A stretch of 33,374 nt of DNA from Bacteroidia bacterium (GCA_026415195.1 JAOAHO010000028.1:1-33374); one strand, 5' to 3'. Numbered from the stretch's first letter, positions 23,986 to 32,995 are shown. Numbers and translations: made by a program. The notes: generated by a model not told the origin, from the letters alone.

Positions 23986-25072
23986 AATGCTTTTGTTGAT
24001 TTTGGTTTTCTTAACTTCCTTGAGTATATCCATTTACTCTACTCCTGCCCTGATACGCGTGGCAATATTAAAGCGCTTAATGGATGTTCCCACTGAAGAA
24101 AGGAAAATTCACGAAAGGAGCGTGCCCACCATAGGGGGAATTATCATTTACGGGGCCACGGTGTTTTCTTATACTTTATGGTTCAGGATCCAATCAGGAT
24201 GGGACCTCCTGGAAATTATCATTTCATATAAAGAATTTTCTTTGATATTGGCCGGAAGCTTAATGCTTTTTTTTGTAGGATTGAAAGACGACATTGTGGG
24301 TACTGCACCTGTGAAGAAATTATTTGCTCAAATCCTGGTGGCCATGATGTTGTCTTTGATTGCCAATATTCGCATCACAAACATGCACGGCATTTTCGGG
24401 CTTCATGAAATTCCTTTTTGGGCCAGCGTTTTTCTAAGCGTTTTTACTTATGTGGTTATTTTCAATGCCATCAACTTAATAGACGGTCTTGACGGTTTGG
24501 CTGCAGGGGTGGGGATTATTGCTTCCGGCGGATTTGCGGCCTGGTTCATCTGCATGAATGATTATCCGGCCGCATCCATGGCCATAGCGCTTTGCGGGGC
24601 ATTATTCGGCTTTATCTTATTTAATTTTGAACCGGCAAAAATTTTTATGGGCGACAGTGGTTCGCTCATCATCGGAATTTTTCTGTCGGTGCTTGCTATC
24701 AAACTTCTGGAATACCCTGAAAAAAAACTAAACGATTTTTGGGCCAACATTTCAAGGCCTGTATATGCCATAAGTTGCCTGATTTATCCGTTGCTCGATA
24801 CATTAAGGATATTTTTTATACGAAGCATTAAAGGCATCTCTCCTTTTGCCGCCGACAAAAACCACATTCATCATCACTTATTTCATAAAACGGGAAGTCA
24901 TACGGCTACCGTTATTCGCATTTATGCTTTTAATGTTTTCATGATAGGAGTTTCATTATTAAACTTTTTTATCAATGAACCGCATTTGGGAATTCTTATG
25001 GTAGTTATTTTATCGTTGATTTTTTTGCTGCTTAGTGTTCCAATAAAGAAAAAGATTCATAATGTTCCTTGA
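23975..25072 (+). CDS. WecA/TagO-type undecaprenyl-phosphate glycosyl-1-phosphate transferase
   Basis: A 365-residue inner-membrane enzyme with about ten or eleven helices, of the MraY/WecA family. It transfers a GlcNAc-1-phosphate-type sugar from UDP to undecaprenyl phosphate and starts O-antigen, capsule or similar glycan synthesis. All signature loops are visible: VPTIGGIIIY, GLKDDIVGT (metal-binding Asp pair), NAINLIDGLDGLAAG, FMGDSGSLIIG and the His-rich DKNHIHHHLF, which distinguishes WecA-like enzymes from MraY. It overlaps the flanking barrel genes by 11 bases on each side. The exact sugar donor is not shown by sequence. Confidence 0.93.
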   Translation: MNSEMLLLILVFLTSLSISIYSTPALIRVAILKRLMDVPTEERKIHERSVPTIGGIIIYGATVFSYTLWFRIQSGWDLLEIIISYKEFSLILAGSLMLFFVGLKDDIVGTAPVKKLFAQILVAMMLSLIANIRITNMHGIFGLHEIPFWASVFLSVFTYVVIFNAINLIDGLDGLAAGVGIIASGGFAAWFICMNDYPAASMAIALCGALFGFILFNFEPAKIFMGDSGSLIIGIFLSVLAIKLLEYPEKKLNDFWANISRPVYAISCLIYPLLDTLRIFFIRSIKGISPFAADKNHIHHHLFHKTGSHTATVIRIYAFNVFMIGVSLLNFFINEPHLGILMVVILSLIFLLLSVPIKKKIHNVP

Positions 25073-26687
25073 ACGGGTTATATTTTTATTTTCTTTACTT
25101 ATTGCCTTTTTCATTCGTGCACAATATGAACCTAAAAATGCACCGCTCTTTCTTAACAACGAAACTCGCCTTTCTGAAGAAATATATCTGTTGGAATATC
25201 CGCGCCAAAAACAATTTTCATCGCTGAAGCCCACGCTCAGCAGGAATTTTAATCCCGAAAACGACTCGCTTTTGCCGTTCAATCATTATCCTTTGTTCAA
25301 AAATTTTTTTATTTCCAAAAGCTTCAACGATTGGGATAAAGCCCATAATAAATTTCATTTTCTCATACACCCTGTGGTGACAACGGAAGCGGGGTATGAT
25401 TTTTTGGAAAGGCGCTTATTGCACCAACTCTCGGGCGGGGTCAGATTGCGCCTCAATGTTAATGATGATTTTTCATTATCAACGGAAGCGGAAGGAGGAC
25501 AAATTTCTTTTCCCTTTTTTTCTGACTCGGCCTTGAAGGAAAGCCGTTATGTGATGCCCGGCCTGGGGATCTTATATCCTAAAACCAAGGGAACCGGTTA
25601 TCACTTTTTTCAATATTCATTCCGTGCAGCGTATTCCGTTCAAAACAATCCTTATTTTACCATTCAGGCCGGGCGCGACCGTTTTTTTGTGGGCGACGGG
25701 GAACGTTCATTGCTTCACGGGCCTCAAACTAACCCCTATTGGTTCGGCCTTATGCAATTCAATGTCTGGAAGATTCAGTATGCCATTTGGTATGCCTTTA
25801 TGCAGGATTTTCCGGTTTCGGCCCCCGTGTTGCAAAAAGATATCCGAAGAAAATATGGCGTATTTCATCATATTCAATGGAATGTTTGGAAAGGTCTGAG
25901 CATCGGAATACTTGAAAATGTGATTTGGAAGGGTTCCGACAGCACGCACCATCGCGGTTTCGATCCAAATTATCTGTCGCCCTTCGTATTTTTCCGGCCT
26001 CAGGAATATGCCCTTGGTTCCTCCGACAACTCCTTTTTGGGTTTTCATTTTGCCTGGAGGCAAAAAAAATTGTTCAAAATCTACGGGCAACTGGCCCTGG
26101 ATGAGTTCTTTTTAAAAGAAATACGCGCCCGCAAGGGATGGTGGGCCAACAAGCAGGCGTGGCAGCTTGGATTTCTTTATAAAGTACCCCAAATTCAGAC
26201 ATTAGTTTTCGGAGCAGAATATAATGAAGTAAGGCCTTATACTTATACCCATGCCCATACGGGACAAAATTATGCACATGGGGGATTGCCCTTGGCGCAT
26301 CACTTAGGGGCCAATTTCAGAGAATGCTTGTTGACGATGAATTTCAGGAAAGGCGAATGGTGGTGCGGATTAAGAACCATTTGGTCATGGACGGGAAAAG
26401 ATACCTTAACCGCGGGCGGCTTGAAATCAAACCTTGGTTCCGACATTTTTGTTTCTTACATGAACCGCCCCTACGACTACGGGCATAAAACCACACAAGG
26501 AGACAAACATCAGATATTTCATTTGCACTTGTTTGTCAGATATTACCTGCTGGCAAAAATGAATTTGTATGCGGAAGCGGGGTTTATCCAACGCAACATT
26601 CGTTCTTCACGAGGGTATGAACTCATGAATCCCTTTATGTATATCCGCATCAGTTCGTCACTTACCGATATATTTAGGGAAATGTAG
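25062..26687 (+). CDS. RemB/Wzi-like outer-membrane beta-barrel protein (copy 2)
   Basis: A 541-residue protein with a signal peptide (VIFLFSLLIAFFIRAQ) and repeated amphipathic strands of an outer-membrane barrel. It carries the Wzi-like core IQAGRDRFFVGDGERSLLHG and NVWKIQYAIWYAF. Further on are FRPQEYALGSSDNSFLGFH, AWQLGFLYK and the EYNEVRPYTYTHAHTGQNY / GLPLAHHLGANFRE region. That region aligns in order with copy 1 ([40 protein letters not shown]). The start is the ATG at 25062, overlapping the transferase gene by 11 bases. Wzi proteins bind capsule at the surface; RemB acts in gliding motility. The specific role here is open. Confidence 0.78.
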   Translation: MFLERVIFLFSLLIAFFIRAQYEPKNAPLFLNNETRLSEEIYLLEYPRQKQFSSLKPTLSRNFNPENDSLLPFNHYPLFKNFFISKSFNDWDKAHNKFHFLIHPVVTTEAGYDFLERRLLHQLSGGVRLRLNVNDDFSLSTEAEGGQISFPFFSDSALKESRYVMPGLGILYPKTKGTGYHFFQYSFRAAYSVQNNPYFTIQAGRDRFFVGDGERSLLHGPQTNPYWFGLMQFNVWKIQYAIWYAFMQDFPVSAPVLQKDIRRKYGVFHHIQWNVWKGLSIGILENVIWKGSDSTHHRGFDPNYLSPFVFFRPQEYALGSSDNSFLGFHFAWRQKKLFKIYGQLALDEFFLKEIRARKGWWANKQAWQLGFLYKVPQIQTLVFGAEYNEVRPYTYTHAHTGQNYAHGGLPLAHHLGANFRECLLTMNFRKGEWWCGLRTIWSWTGKDTLTAGGLKSNLGSDIFVSYMNRPYDYGHKTTQGDKHQIFHLHLFVRYYLLAKMNLYAEAGFIQRNIRSSRGYELMNPFMYIRISSSLTDIFREM

Positions 26688-26738
26688 TGTACCTATGGCT
26701 ACCGTAATGAGTTTGTTAAATGTGTATCTTTACAATGC

Positions 26739-26849
26739 ATGAGAAGCACCTTAACCCTGAGCGACATTTTCATTGTTTGCTTTGTAGCAGCAGTTTTCAT
26801 CACCGGCATTTACGTTTTAATTAAATTTATGAAAAGCAAAGATTTTTAA
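26739..26849 (+). CDS. 36-residue single-helix membrane peptide upstream of tatA
   Basis: A short frame, ATG at 26739 to TAA at 26849, encodes MRSTLTLSDIFIVCFVAAVF followed by ITGIYVLIKFMKSKDF. One hydrophobic helix (about 10-29) is followed by a basic tail, giving an N-out/C-in topology by the positive-inside rule. It sits two bases before the tatA start, suggesting co-translation. A TATCTTTA element (one mismatch to the -7 consensus) lies at 26725-26732. No family is recognised. Chance occurrence is possible because the frame is short, but hydrophobic composition, spacing and promoter favour a gene. Confidence 0.55.
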   Translation: MRSTLTLSDIFIVCFVAAVFITGIYVLIKFMKSKDF

Positions 26850-26851
26850 AA

Positions 26852-27106
26852 ATGGGAATTTTGTTTTTTTTAAACATAGGCGGAAGCGAATTGATATTGG
26901 TGATTTTGGTTATCCTTATTTTATTTGGCGGCAAAGGGCTCCCTTCCATTGCCAAAACCCTGGGCAGGGCCATGAGGGAATTCAAAGATGCGGCATCCGG
27001 AGTGGAAAGGGAAATATATAATGCATCGGAAGGTGCGGGCAATGTGGTGAAAGAGGTGGAAGAAAAGATTAACGAAATCAGAAAAGAACTGCCCAAGACA
27101 GATTAG
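26852..27106 (+). CDS. tatA: TatA/TatE family twin-arginine translocase subunit
   Basis: An 84-residue protein with the TatA layout: an N-terminal helix (about 10-25, [18 protein letters not shown]), the hinge Gly and an amphipathic helix starting [21 protein letters not shown] charged C-terminal tail ([15 protein letters not shown]) follows. TatA oligomers form the pore for folded proteins exported by the twin-arginine route. tatC is not in the window, as is common in Bacteroidota where tat genes are scattered. The stop overlaps the end of the convergent gcvH gene by four bases. Confidence 0.93.
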   Translation: MGILFFLNIGGSELILVILVILILFGGKGLPSIAKTLGRAMREFKDAASGVEREIYNASEGAGNVVKEVEEKINEIRKELPKTD

Positions 27107-27480
27107 GCCCCCACTAAGCTTTTGTATTCCGCTGCGGAAATTAGATGAGAAGATTCCTTAGAGGCAGGTTTGATTTTTACGATCCAGCCCTTATTGTAAG
27201 GGTCTTTGTTTACCAGGTCAGGTGAACCGTCAAGGTCTTTATTGAACTCCACAATCTCACCATCAACGGGTAAAAACAGATCGGAAACCGTTTTGACGGC
27301 TTCCACCGTGCCAAAAACTTCACCGGCTTTGAGGTTTTCCCCGATGGTGTTGATGTCCAGGTAAACAATATCGCCCAATTCTTTCTGGGCGAAATCGGTG
27401 ATGCCCACATAGGCAAATTCGCCTTCAAAGCGAATCCATTCGTGGTCTTTGGTGTATTGGAGGTTTTCAGGAAAATGCAT
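27103..27480 (-). CDS. gcvH: Glycine cleavage system H protein
   Basis: A 125-residue lipoyl carrier that shuttles the aminomethyl group between the P, T and L proteins of the glycine cleavage system. The lipoylated residue is Lys63 within [13 protein letters not shown]. Flanking landmarks are [30 protein letters not shown] and the C-terminal [15 protein letters not shown]. Length is standard. The gene has its own -7 box and is convergent with tatA. The P and T protein genes are elsewhere. Confidence 0.97.
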   Translation of the reverse strand: MHFPENLQYTKDHEWIRFEGEFAYVGITDFAQKELGDIVYLDINTIGENLKAGEVFGTVEAVKTVSDLFLPVDGEIVEFNKDLDGSPDLVNKDPYNKGWIVKIKPASKESSHLISAAEYKSLVGA

Positions 27481-27496
27481 GGCTTTAAAATCGTGG

Positions 27497-27504
27497 CAAA
27501 TATA
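27497..27504 (-). promoter_or_regulatory. Bacteroidota -7 box for gcvH
   Basis: Read on the reverse strand this is TATATTTG, an exact TAnnTTTG match, 16 bases upstream of the gcvH ATG. No clear -33 element is visible. Confidence 0.55.
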
Positions 27505-27529
27505 ATGAAAATGTTGTGTCGGTTGTTAT

Positions 27530-28132
27530 TTATTCATCAAACAAATTCATTTGCGTTTCTTTTAATATGAACGACTTTCTGTGAAATTCCGTATATCCTA
27601 ATTTCATAATGGCATCCCGATGGTCTTTGGTGGCATATCCTTTGTTTTTGTTCCACCCGTAATGGGGATGTTTTTCATGCAATTTCATCATATACGCATC
27701 GCGGGCTGTTTTGGCCAGAATGCTGGCAGCCGCAATATTCATGAAGCGCCCGTCGCCTTTGATTTCACAGGAAAACGGCTTTTTTTTCCAGGGCTTAAAG
27801 CGGTTGCCGTCCACTGCAATAAAATCCGGAGTTACGGGTAATCCGTCCAATGCAAGGTGCATGGCCAGGATGGAAGCATTCAGGATGTTTATCCTGTCGA
27901 TGGTTTGCTCATCCACCCATGCAATGGAATAGGCCAAAGCATTCAGTTTGATGAATTCTGCAAGTTCCTCACGCAAGGGTTCACTGACCTGCTTGGAATC
28001 GTTAAGTTTTTCATGGTAAAAATGATCGGGAAGAATTACGGCAGCGGCAAAAACAGGCCCGGCCAGGCACCCTCTTCCGGCCTCGTCGCAACCGGCTTCA
28101 CATGCATATCGGCTCACTTTTAATGCCAACAT
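27530..28132 (-). CDS. rnhB: Ribonuclease HII
   Basis: A 200-residue RNase HII that cuts RNA in RNA-DNA hybrids and single ribonucleotides in DNA. The active-site motif is EAGCDEAGRGCLAGPV (Asp16 and Glu17). Later landmarks are LNDSKQVSE, DFIAVDGNRF with a catalytic Asp, and the IAAASILAKTARDAYM helix, followed by HPHYGWNKNKGYATKDH. The C-terminus ends in QMNLFDE, which fits a QxxLF sliding-clamp-binding motif. The ATG starts one base after the stop of the upstream M1 peptidase gene, so the two are probably cotranscribed. Confidence 0.95.
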   Translation of the reverse strand: MLALKVSRYACEAGCDEAGRGCLAGPVFAAAVILPDHFYHEKLNDSKQVSEPLREELAEFIKLNALAYSIAWVDEQTIDRINILNASILAMHLALDGLPVTPDFIAVDGNRFKPWKKKPFSCEIKGDGRFMNIAAASILAKTARDAYMMKLHEKHPHYGWNKNKGYATKDHRDAIMKLGYTEFHRKSFILKETQMNLFDE

Positions 28133-28133
28133 A

Positions 28134-29747
28134 TCAGGTAATAATCCGATAATGGAAATATCCTTTCTGCAGATTTTTCCATTTTTCTAAATTCTCGATG
28201 GTTAATATGATTTTTTTCCCCGATTTAAGCAAAGTTTTTTTCTGACTCGAGGTAAAAACCGGAAATGCAAAGTTTTTCGGCGCCCGGTCCCAGTTTGCTT
28301 CGTAAAGATTTTTTTTCTTTAATTTCAAAACGAGTGCGGGGGGAGTGTCACTGTGAAGATAAGCATTAAAATAAGCACGAACATCAACTGTGCATTTGTT
28401 TTCCAAAAGGCGGATAAGATCTTCGGCGGAGATATTTTTTTTCGCATACATTTTACAAATATAAAATCCAAGGGAATCAAACCATTCCTGCGATTTTAAG
28501 ATGTACTTAATACCCTGTATCATCATGGCGCCCTTAGGATACATGTCAGCGCTGCCGGGCTTGTGTTTTAAGGGATCTCCGGCCATAGGCGCGTCATTCA
28601 TAATACGATAGGCCATTTTATGTATGTACGCCTCTTGTTTGTCATTTCCGTAAAGGCAGGCGGCATACCACGACTCTGCCCAGGTGGTAAGGGCTTCGTG
28701 AATCCACATGTCCGAAATATCGAAGGCCGTTACTGAATTTCCGAACCATTCATGAAGGGTCTCGTGCACCACAATGAAATCAAATTCATGATCGCCGGTC
28801 ATTTTTAAGTCGCCCATATATCCGTTTTGATAGCCATTACCGTAAGCAACGGCGCTTTGATGTTCCATGCCCAGGTATGGAGTTTGAATGAGTTTATATC
28901 CGTCTTCATAAAACGGATAGGGCCCCAGTTTTTCTTCAAAGCAACGCATCATGGGCTTCACCATCGTAAAATGCCTGACGGCTTTCAGGGAATCGGTTTT
29001 AAGCACATAATAGTCCAGTGTCAGAATATTATTGGCTTTGGCAGAGAACAAAGTGTCGGAAATGTGAGCAAACGGAGCCAGGGTGATGTTGATATTATAG
29101 GCATGTATGGGATTTATGACTTTCCAAATCCAGGTTCCGGAATTCTCATCCGCGGCAGTGGAAATTTTTTTTCCGTTGGATGCTGCCACATACGGTTTGG
29201 GAATATTACGGACGGTTAACAACATTCCGCTGTCGGCTTTATCCTGCCAAAGGTCGTTGCAGGGGAACCACAGGGAAGCGCCGTCTTCCTGGCAGGCAAG
29301 GCCTACATGATAAAAACCGTCGGTTGTGTGCTTCAAAACATATCCTCCGTCCCAGGGGGCATTTTTAGCCAAAGGAGGCCGGCTTTCGAATTGGATGATT
29401 AGTTTGGTGCGTTGTGATTTTGGGAAATCATAAATTTTTAAAAAAGGCGGATGATGGAGAAATTTTGCCTGTTGCCCGTTGGCATATATTTCCACGACAC
29501 GGATGCTCTTCTGAGCATTTAAGATAATCGTATCGAGATTAAGAGGCATGAATAGTGTAATTGTTTGCGTCCCATTACATTCAAAATGCTCAAGCTTTGT
29601 TAAGTACAGATCGAAATTGTAATGGACTACATTAATTTTCTGTTGTATCAAGATGTGATTTTGTGCATGAAATAAAGACACGGTAAGGATTATAAAAAAA
29701 ACAAAAAATAATATTTTTAATAATGAATAAGATGAATAACGGTTCAT
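28134..29747 (-). CDS. Secreted M1-family metallopeptidase
   Basis: A 537-residue zinc peptidase with a signal peptide (hydrophobic segment about residues 10-27, then FHAQ). The N-terminal beta-sandwich of M1 enzymes covers about residues 33-230. The catalytic part has the substrate-binding YLGMEHQS (residues 291-298, equivalent to the GAMEN motif). The zinc site HETLH (328-332) follows, with WFGN after it and the third ligand Glu351 in WIHEALTTWAE. It lacks the long C-terminal helical domain of aminopeptidase N, as do many Bacteroidota M1 proteins. An aminopeptidase role in the periplasm or at the surface is likely. The gene has its own -7 box and precedes rnhB. Confidence 0.93.
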   Translation of the reverse strand: MNRYSSYSLLKILFFVFFIILTVSLFHAQNHILIQQKINVVHYNFDLYLTKLEHFECNGTQTITLFMPLNLDTIILNAQKSIRVVEIYANGQQAKFLHHPPFLKIYDFPKSQRTKLIIQFESRPPLAKNAPWDGGYVLKHTTDGFYHVGLACQEDGASLWFPCNDLWQDKADSGMLLTVRNIPKPYVAASNGKKISTAADENSGTWIWKVINPIHAYNINITLAPFAHISDTLFSAKANNILTLDYYVLKTDSLKAVRHFTMVKPMMRCFEEKLGPYPFYEDGYKLIQTPYLGMEHQSAVAYGNGYQNGYMGDLKMTGDHEFDFIVVHETLHEWFGNSVTAFDISDMWIHEALTTWAESWYAACLYGNDKQEAYIHKMAYRIMNDAPMAGDPLKHKPGSADMYPKGAMMIQGIKYILKSQEWFDSLGFYICKMYAKKNISAEDLIRLLENKCTVDVRAYFNAYLHSDTPPALVLKLKKKNLYEANWDRAPKNFAFPVFTSSQKKTLLKSGKKIILTIENLEKWKNLQKGYFHYRIIT

Positions 29748-29757
29748 TTCAGTTTAA

Positions 29758-29765
29758 CAAAAGTA
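29758..29765 (-). promoter_or_regulatory. Bacteroidota -7 box for the M1 peptidase gene
   Basis: On the reverse strand this reads TACTTTTG, an exact TAnnTTTG match, ten bases before the ATG at 29747. Confidence 0.5.
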
Positions 29766-29821
29766 AAATCATTTTGTGTGTCTCATATACAATGTTAAGG
29801 AAACGATTTTTTAAAATCAGA

Positions 29822-31579
29822 TTAATCTTGCTGCTGATAAATTTCCTCAAGTACCTTTTTATATTTTTCTTTAATCACCCTTCTTTTCAAACTTAGCTTT
29901 GGTGTTAGTTCTCCGCTGTCAATACCCCAGGTGTCGTGCACCACGCGGCAACGCTTAAGTTTTTCGAAGTCGGCCAGGGATTGGTTCACTTTTTTAATAT
30001 GGTCTTGAATAAGATTGTTTAAAATATCCTCTTTAGGTTCAAGGTTGTTTTTGGCACAATAATCTTTGAAATTAGCCATATTTGGAATGATGATGGCCGA
30101 GGCGAATTTCTGATATTCCCCCACCACCATGCAGTTTTCCACAAAGGGGCACTCTTTCAGTTTGTTTTCTATGGCAGCAGGAGCAATATATTTTCCGGCC
30201 GAGGTTTTAAAAATTTCCTTTTTTCTGTCGGTGATTTTAAGGAATTTACCTTCCACCCATTCGCCCACATCGCCCGTGTGAAGCCAACCTTCACTGTCGA
30301 TGGCCTCGCGTGTGGCAATTTCATTTTTGTAATATCCTTTCATCAGCCCCGGGCCTTTCATCAGGATTTCGCCATCTTCAGGTGAAATTTTAATTTGACA
30401 TCCTTCAATCACCGGCCCAACGGCTCCGAACTTGGTATTTCCCTTACCCGGCAAATTCACCGAGATGATGGGGCTGGTCTCGGTCAGGCCATAACCCTGA
30501 AGTATAGTAATGCCCGCACATGAAAAAGCCCTTTCCAGCTTGGGGTTGAGGGCTGCCCCCCCGCTGATGAGGTATTTGACGTTTCCGCCGATGGCTGCGC
30601 GCCATTTGGAATAAATCAAAACATCGAATAATTTTCTTTTCAACTCATAAAACAAAGTATTTTCGCCAAGCCCTCTGTATTTTTCTGCATGGTTCAGTGC
30701 TGCAAGGAATAATTTCTTTTTGAACCCCGTCAGTTTATCGCCGGCCTGCACAATGCGTTCATACACCCTTTCAAAAATCCTGGGCACCGCCACAAATAAA
30801 TCGGGCTTGATTTCCCGGGCAGTTTCGCCTATGGCTTCCAAATGCTCAAGATAGTAAATAGAGATGTTATGATAAAAATAAACCATATTAACGGTGTGTT
30901 CATAAACGTGGTTTAGTGGTAAGAAACTCAACGCTTTCCATTCCGGCCTGAAAGGCACAATCCACCGGCAGGCCATCACGTTGGATGCCACATTGCCCTG
31001 CGAAAGCATAACCCCTTTGGGATCTCCCGATGTCCCGCTGGTGTAAAGAATACACATCAAATCATCAGCTTTGATTGAATTTTTTATTTTTTCCAAATTC
31101 GATGAATATTTTTCTTTTAATAATTCCCCTTTTTTTATCATGCTTTCCGCATTTTCCCTTCCTTCCGCGTTACCTTCAAGCAAATAAAGGTGTTCGATCC
31201 CTTTACACAGCGGTGCATATTTTTCGTAAAGTTTGGGATCGCCGAAAAAAACGGCCTTACTTTCGGCGTGCCCGATGATAAAGGAAAAATCCTTAGCCGA
31301 AACGGAAGGAAAAAGCGGCACCAAAACCAAGCCCGCCTGTTGGCAGGCAAAATCAAGCATCATCCACTCCGGCTTATTGGAAGAAATGACGGAAATCTTG
31401 TCGCCCTGCTTAAAACCGGCATCCAGCAAATAAAAAGAAAGTGCATTTACTTTTTTTAAAAAATCCGAAGTGGATATTGAAATCCATTCATTCCCCCTTT
31501 TTTTGTTCAGGAATGTAGGGTTATCAGGCAGGGATTTTAACCTTTCAAGCAAATCCAAAATACGCGAAATGTTTTCCAT
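29822..31579 (-). CDS. Long-chain fatty acid-CoA ligase (AMP-binding enzyme)
   Basis: A 585-residue adenylate-forming enzyme that activates fatty acids to acyl-CoA through acyl-AMP. The ATP-binding loop is ILYTSGTSGDPKGVMLS. Other landmarks are FLPLNHVYEHT, the linker region LISGGAALNPKLERAF, GYGLTETSPIISVN, GWLHTGDVGEW and KITDRKKEIFKTSAGKYIAP. The C-terminal lid follows. The FLPLNHVYEHT/GGAALNP pattern fits the FadD15-type long-chain branch found in Bacteroidota and Actinobacteria. It is a single gene on the minus strand, divergent from ribBA. A perfect 15-base palindrome abuts its start codon. It probably feeds beta-oxidation or recycles membrane acyl chains. Confidence 0.94.
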   Translation of the reverse strand: MENISRILDLLERLKSLPDNPTFLNKKRGNEWISISTSDFLKKVNALSFYLLDAGFKQGDKISVISSNKPEWMMLDFACQQAGLVLVPLFPSVSAKDFSFIIGHAESKAVFFGDPKLYEKYAPLCKGIEHLYLLEGNAEGRENAESMIKKGELLKEKYSSNLEKIKNSIKADDLMCILYTSGTSGDPKGVMLSQGNVASNVMACRWIVPFRPEWKALSFLPLNHVYEHTVNMVYFYHNISIYYLEHLEAIGETAREIKPDLFVAVPRIFERVYERIVQAGDKLTGFKKKLFLAALNHAEKYRGLGENTLFYELKRKLFDVLIYSKWRAAIGGNVKYLISGGAALNPKLERAFSCAGITILQGYGLTETSPIISVNLPGKGNTKFGAVGPVIEGCQIKISPEDGEILMKGPGLMKGYYKNEIATREAIDSEGWLHTGDVGEWVEGKFLKITDRKKEIFKTSAGKYIAPAAIENKLKECPFVENCMVVGEYQKFASAIIIPNMANFKDYCAKNNLEPKEDILNNLIQDHIKKVNQSLADFEKLKRCRVVHDTWGIDSGELTPKLSLKRRVIKEKYKKVLEEIYQQQD

Positions 31580-31580
31580 A

Positions 31581-31595
31581 GATTTTCAGAAAATC
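31581..31595. repeat. 15-base palindrome directly upstream of the acyl-CoA ligase start
   Basis: GATTTTCAGAAAATC is a perfect 7-1-7 inverted repeat beginning two bases before the ATG at 31579. It could be an operator or a hairpin covering the ribosome-binding region; no specific regulator is recognised. Confidence 0.6.
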
Positions 31596-31768
31596 AGACC
31601 TAAACTTAATGAAAAAGTAAAAAATTATCAGCGTAAACAAATTGAATTTTTGATAAAATAAAAATTTCTTTGGCTGCTTGTGTTTTTATGAGGCCGAGCA
31701 TTTTTTAGGAGGTTTTAAAACGTTTTTCTATTTAAACACCGGCCCGATTTATTGTTAGTTAGAATGTT

Positions 31769-31776
31769 TATCTTTG
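31769..31776 (+). promoter_or_regulatory. Bacteroidota -7 box for ribBA
   Basis: TATCTTTG, an exact TAnnTTTG match, ends 13 bases before the ribBA ATG at 31790. Confidence 0.6.
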
Positions 31777-31789
31777 CATTCCCTTACAA

Positions 31790-32995
31790 ATGGATAACTT
31801 TTCCTTCCATAGCATTCCGGAATCCCTTGAAGATCTTAAGCAAGGAAAGCCCATTATTGTGGTGGACGACGAAGATCGTGAAAACGAAGGCGACTTCATT
31901 GCCCTGGCCGATACCATCACCCCCGAAACCGTCAATTTCATGGCCAAATACGGCAGAGGGCTTATCTGTGCCGCCATCACCCAAAGCCGCGCCCTGGAAC
32001 TTAAGCTGGACCCCATGGTCAGAAATAACACGTCTTTGCACGAAACCGCTTTTACTGTTTCGGTGGACCTCATTGGCGAAGGGTGTACGACCGGAATTTC
32101 CGCCCACGATCGGGCCAAAACCATCAGGGCGCTTTCCGATAAAAATAAAAAACCCGAAGATTTTGCCCGCCCCGGACATATATTTCCGCTGGTGGCCAAA
32201 GACGGAGGGGTGTTGCGCCGTGCCGGCCACACCGAAGCAACCGTGGACTTAGCAATACTTGCCGGCCATCCACCCTGCGGCGCCCTGGTGGAAATCATGA
32301 ACGAGGACGGAAGCATGGCACGCCTTCCGCAATTGATGGAACTATCCAAATCCCTTGGGCTTAAAATCATTTCCATAAAAGACCTGATTGAATACCGCCT
32401 TCTCACCGAAACCATCGTAGAGGAGGTGGTCAGCGTTCAAATGCCAACCCATTTTGGAAATTTCAAATTAAGGGCATTTCGCTCCAAAACCGACGGTTCT
32501 GAACATCTTGCCCTGACCAAAGGGGAGTGGAAAGAGAATGAACCCGTGATGGTTCGCGTACATTCCAGTTGCGTTACCGGTGACATATTCGGCAGTAAGC
32601 GCTGCGACTGCGGCGAACAACTTCACAGGGCCATGCAAATGATCGAGCAGGAAGGAAAAGGGGTGGTCCTTTACATGAACCAGGAAGGGCGGGGCATTGG
32701 GCTTATGAATAAACTGAAGGCCTATAAGTTACAGGAGGAAGGCCTTGATACCGTGGAAGCCAATCATCACCTGGGTTTCAAAATGGACGAACGGGACTAC
32801 GGCACAGGGGCACAAATCCTGAGGGCGTTGGGCATCTCCAAAATCCGGCTTCTGACCAACAATCCCAAAAAAAGGGCCGGGCTTTTGGGATATGGCCTGG
32901 AAATTGTAGAAAACATACCGATAATTGTTCCGCCCAACCCTCATAACGAGCAATATCTCAGAACCAAAAAAGAAAAAATGGGGCATACGCTTTGA
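31790..32995 (+). CDS. ribBA: Bifunctional DHBP synthase / GTP cyclohydrolase II
   Basis: A 401-residue fusion catalysing two entry steps of riboflavin synthesis. Residues 1 to about 203 are RibB (ribulose 5-phosphate to 3,4-dihydroxy-2-butanone 4-phosphate): [46 protein letters not shown] and [10 protein letters not shown]. Residues from about 210 are RibA (GTP to the pyrimidine precursor): [19 protein letters not shown] with the zinc Cys residues, [28 protein letters not shown] and [15 protein letters not shown]. Both halves look intact. The start is ATG at 31790 behind a -7 box with a 13-base leader; no FMN riboswitch is recognisable. Its stop overlaps the next gene's TTG start. Confidence 0.97.
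   Translation: MDNFSFHSIPESLEDLKQGKPIIVVDDEDRENEGDFIALADTITPETVNFMAKYGRGLICAAITQSRALELKLDPMVRNNTSLHETAFTVSVDLIGEGCTTGISAHDRAKTIRALSDKNKKPEDFARPGHIFPLVAKDGGVLRRAGHTEATVDLAILAGHPPCGALVEIMNEDGSMARLPQLMELSKSLGLKIISIKDLIEYRLLTETIVEEVVSVQMPTHFGNFKLRAFRSKTDGSEHLALTKGEWKENEPVMVRVHSSCVTGDIFGSKRCDCGEQLHRAMQMIEQEGKGVVLYMNQEGRGIGLMNKLKAYKLQEEGLDTVEANHHLGFKMDERDYGTGAQILRALGISKIRLLTNNPKKRAGLLGYGLEIVENIPIIVPPNPHNEQYLRTKKEKMGHTL

Noticed and set aside
29765-29821. Hairpin GATTTTTTAAAATC as a terminator for the acyl-CoA ligase gene
   Set aside because: The stem is only AT pairs apart from its outer pair, so it is too weak to support a terminator call.
31596-31768. Possible FMN riboswitch upstream of ribBA
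   Set aside because: The conserved FMN aptamer core segments are not present in this AT-rich interval, and the -7 box leaves a leader of only about 13 bases, too short for an aptamer.
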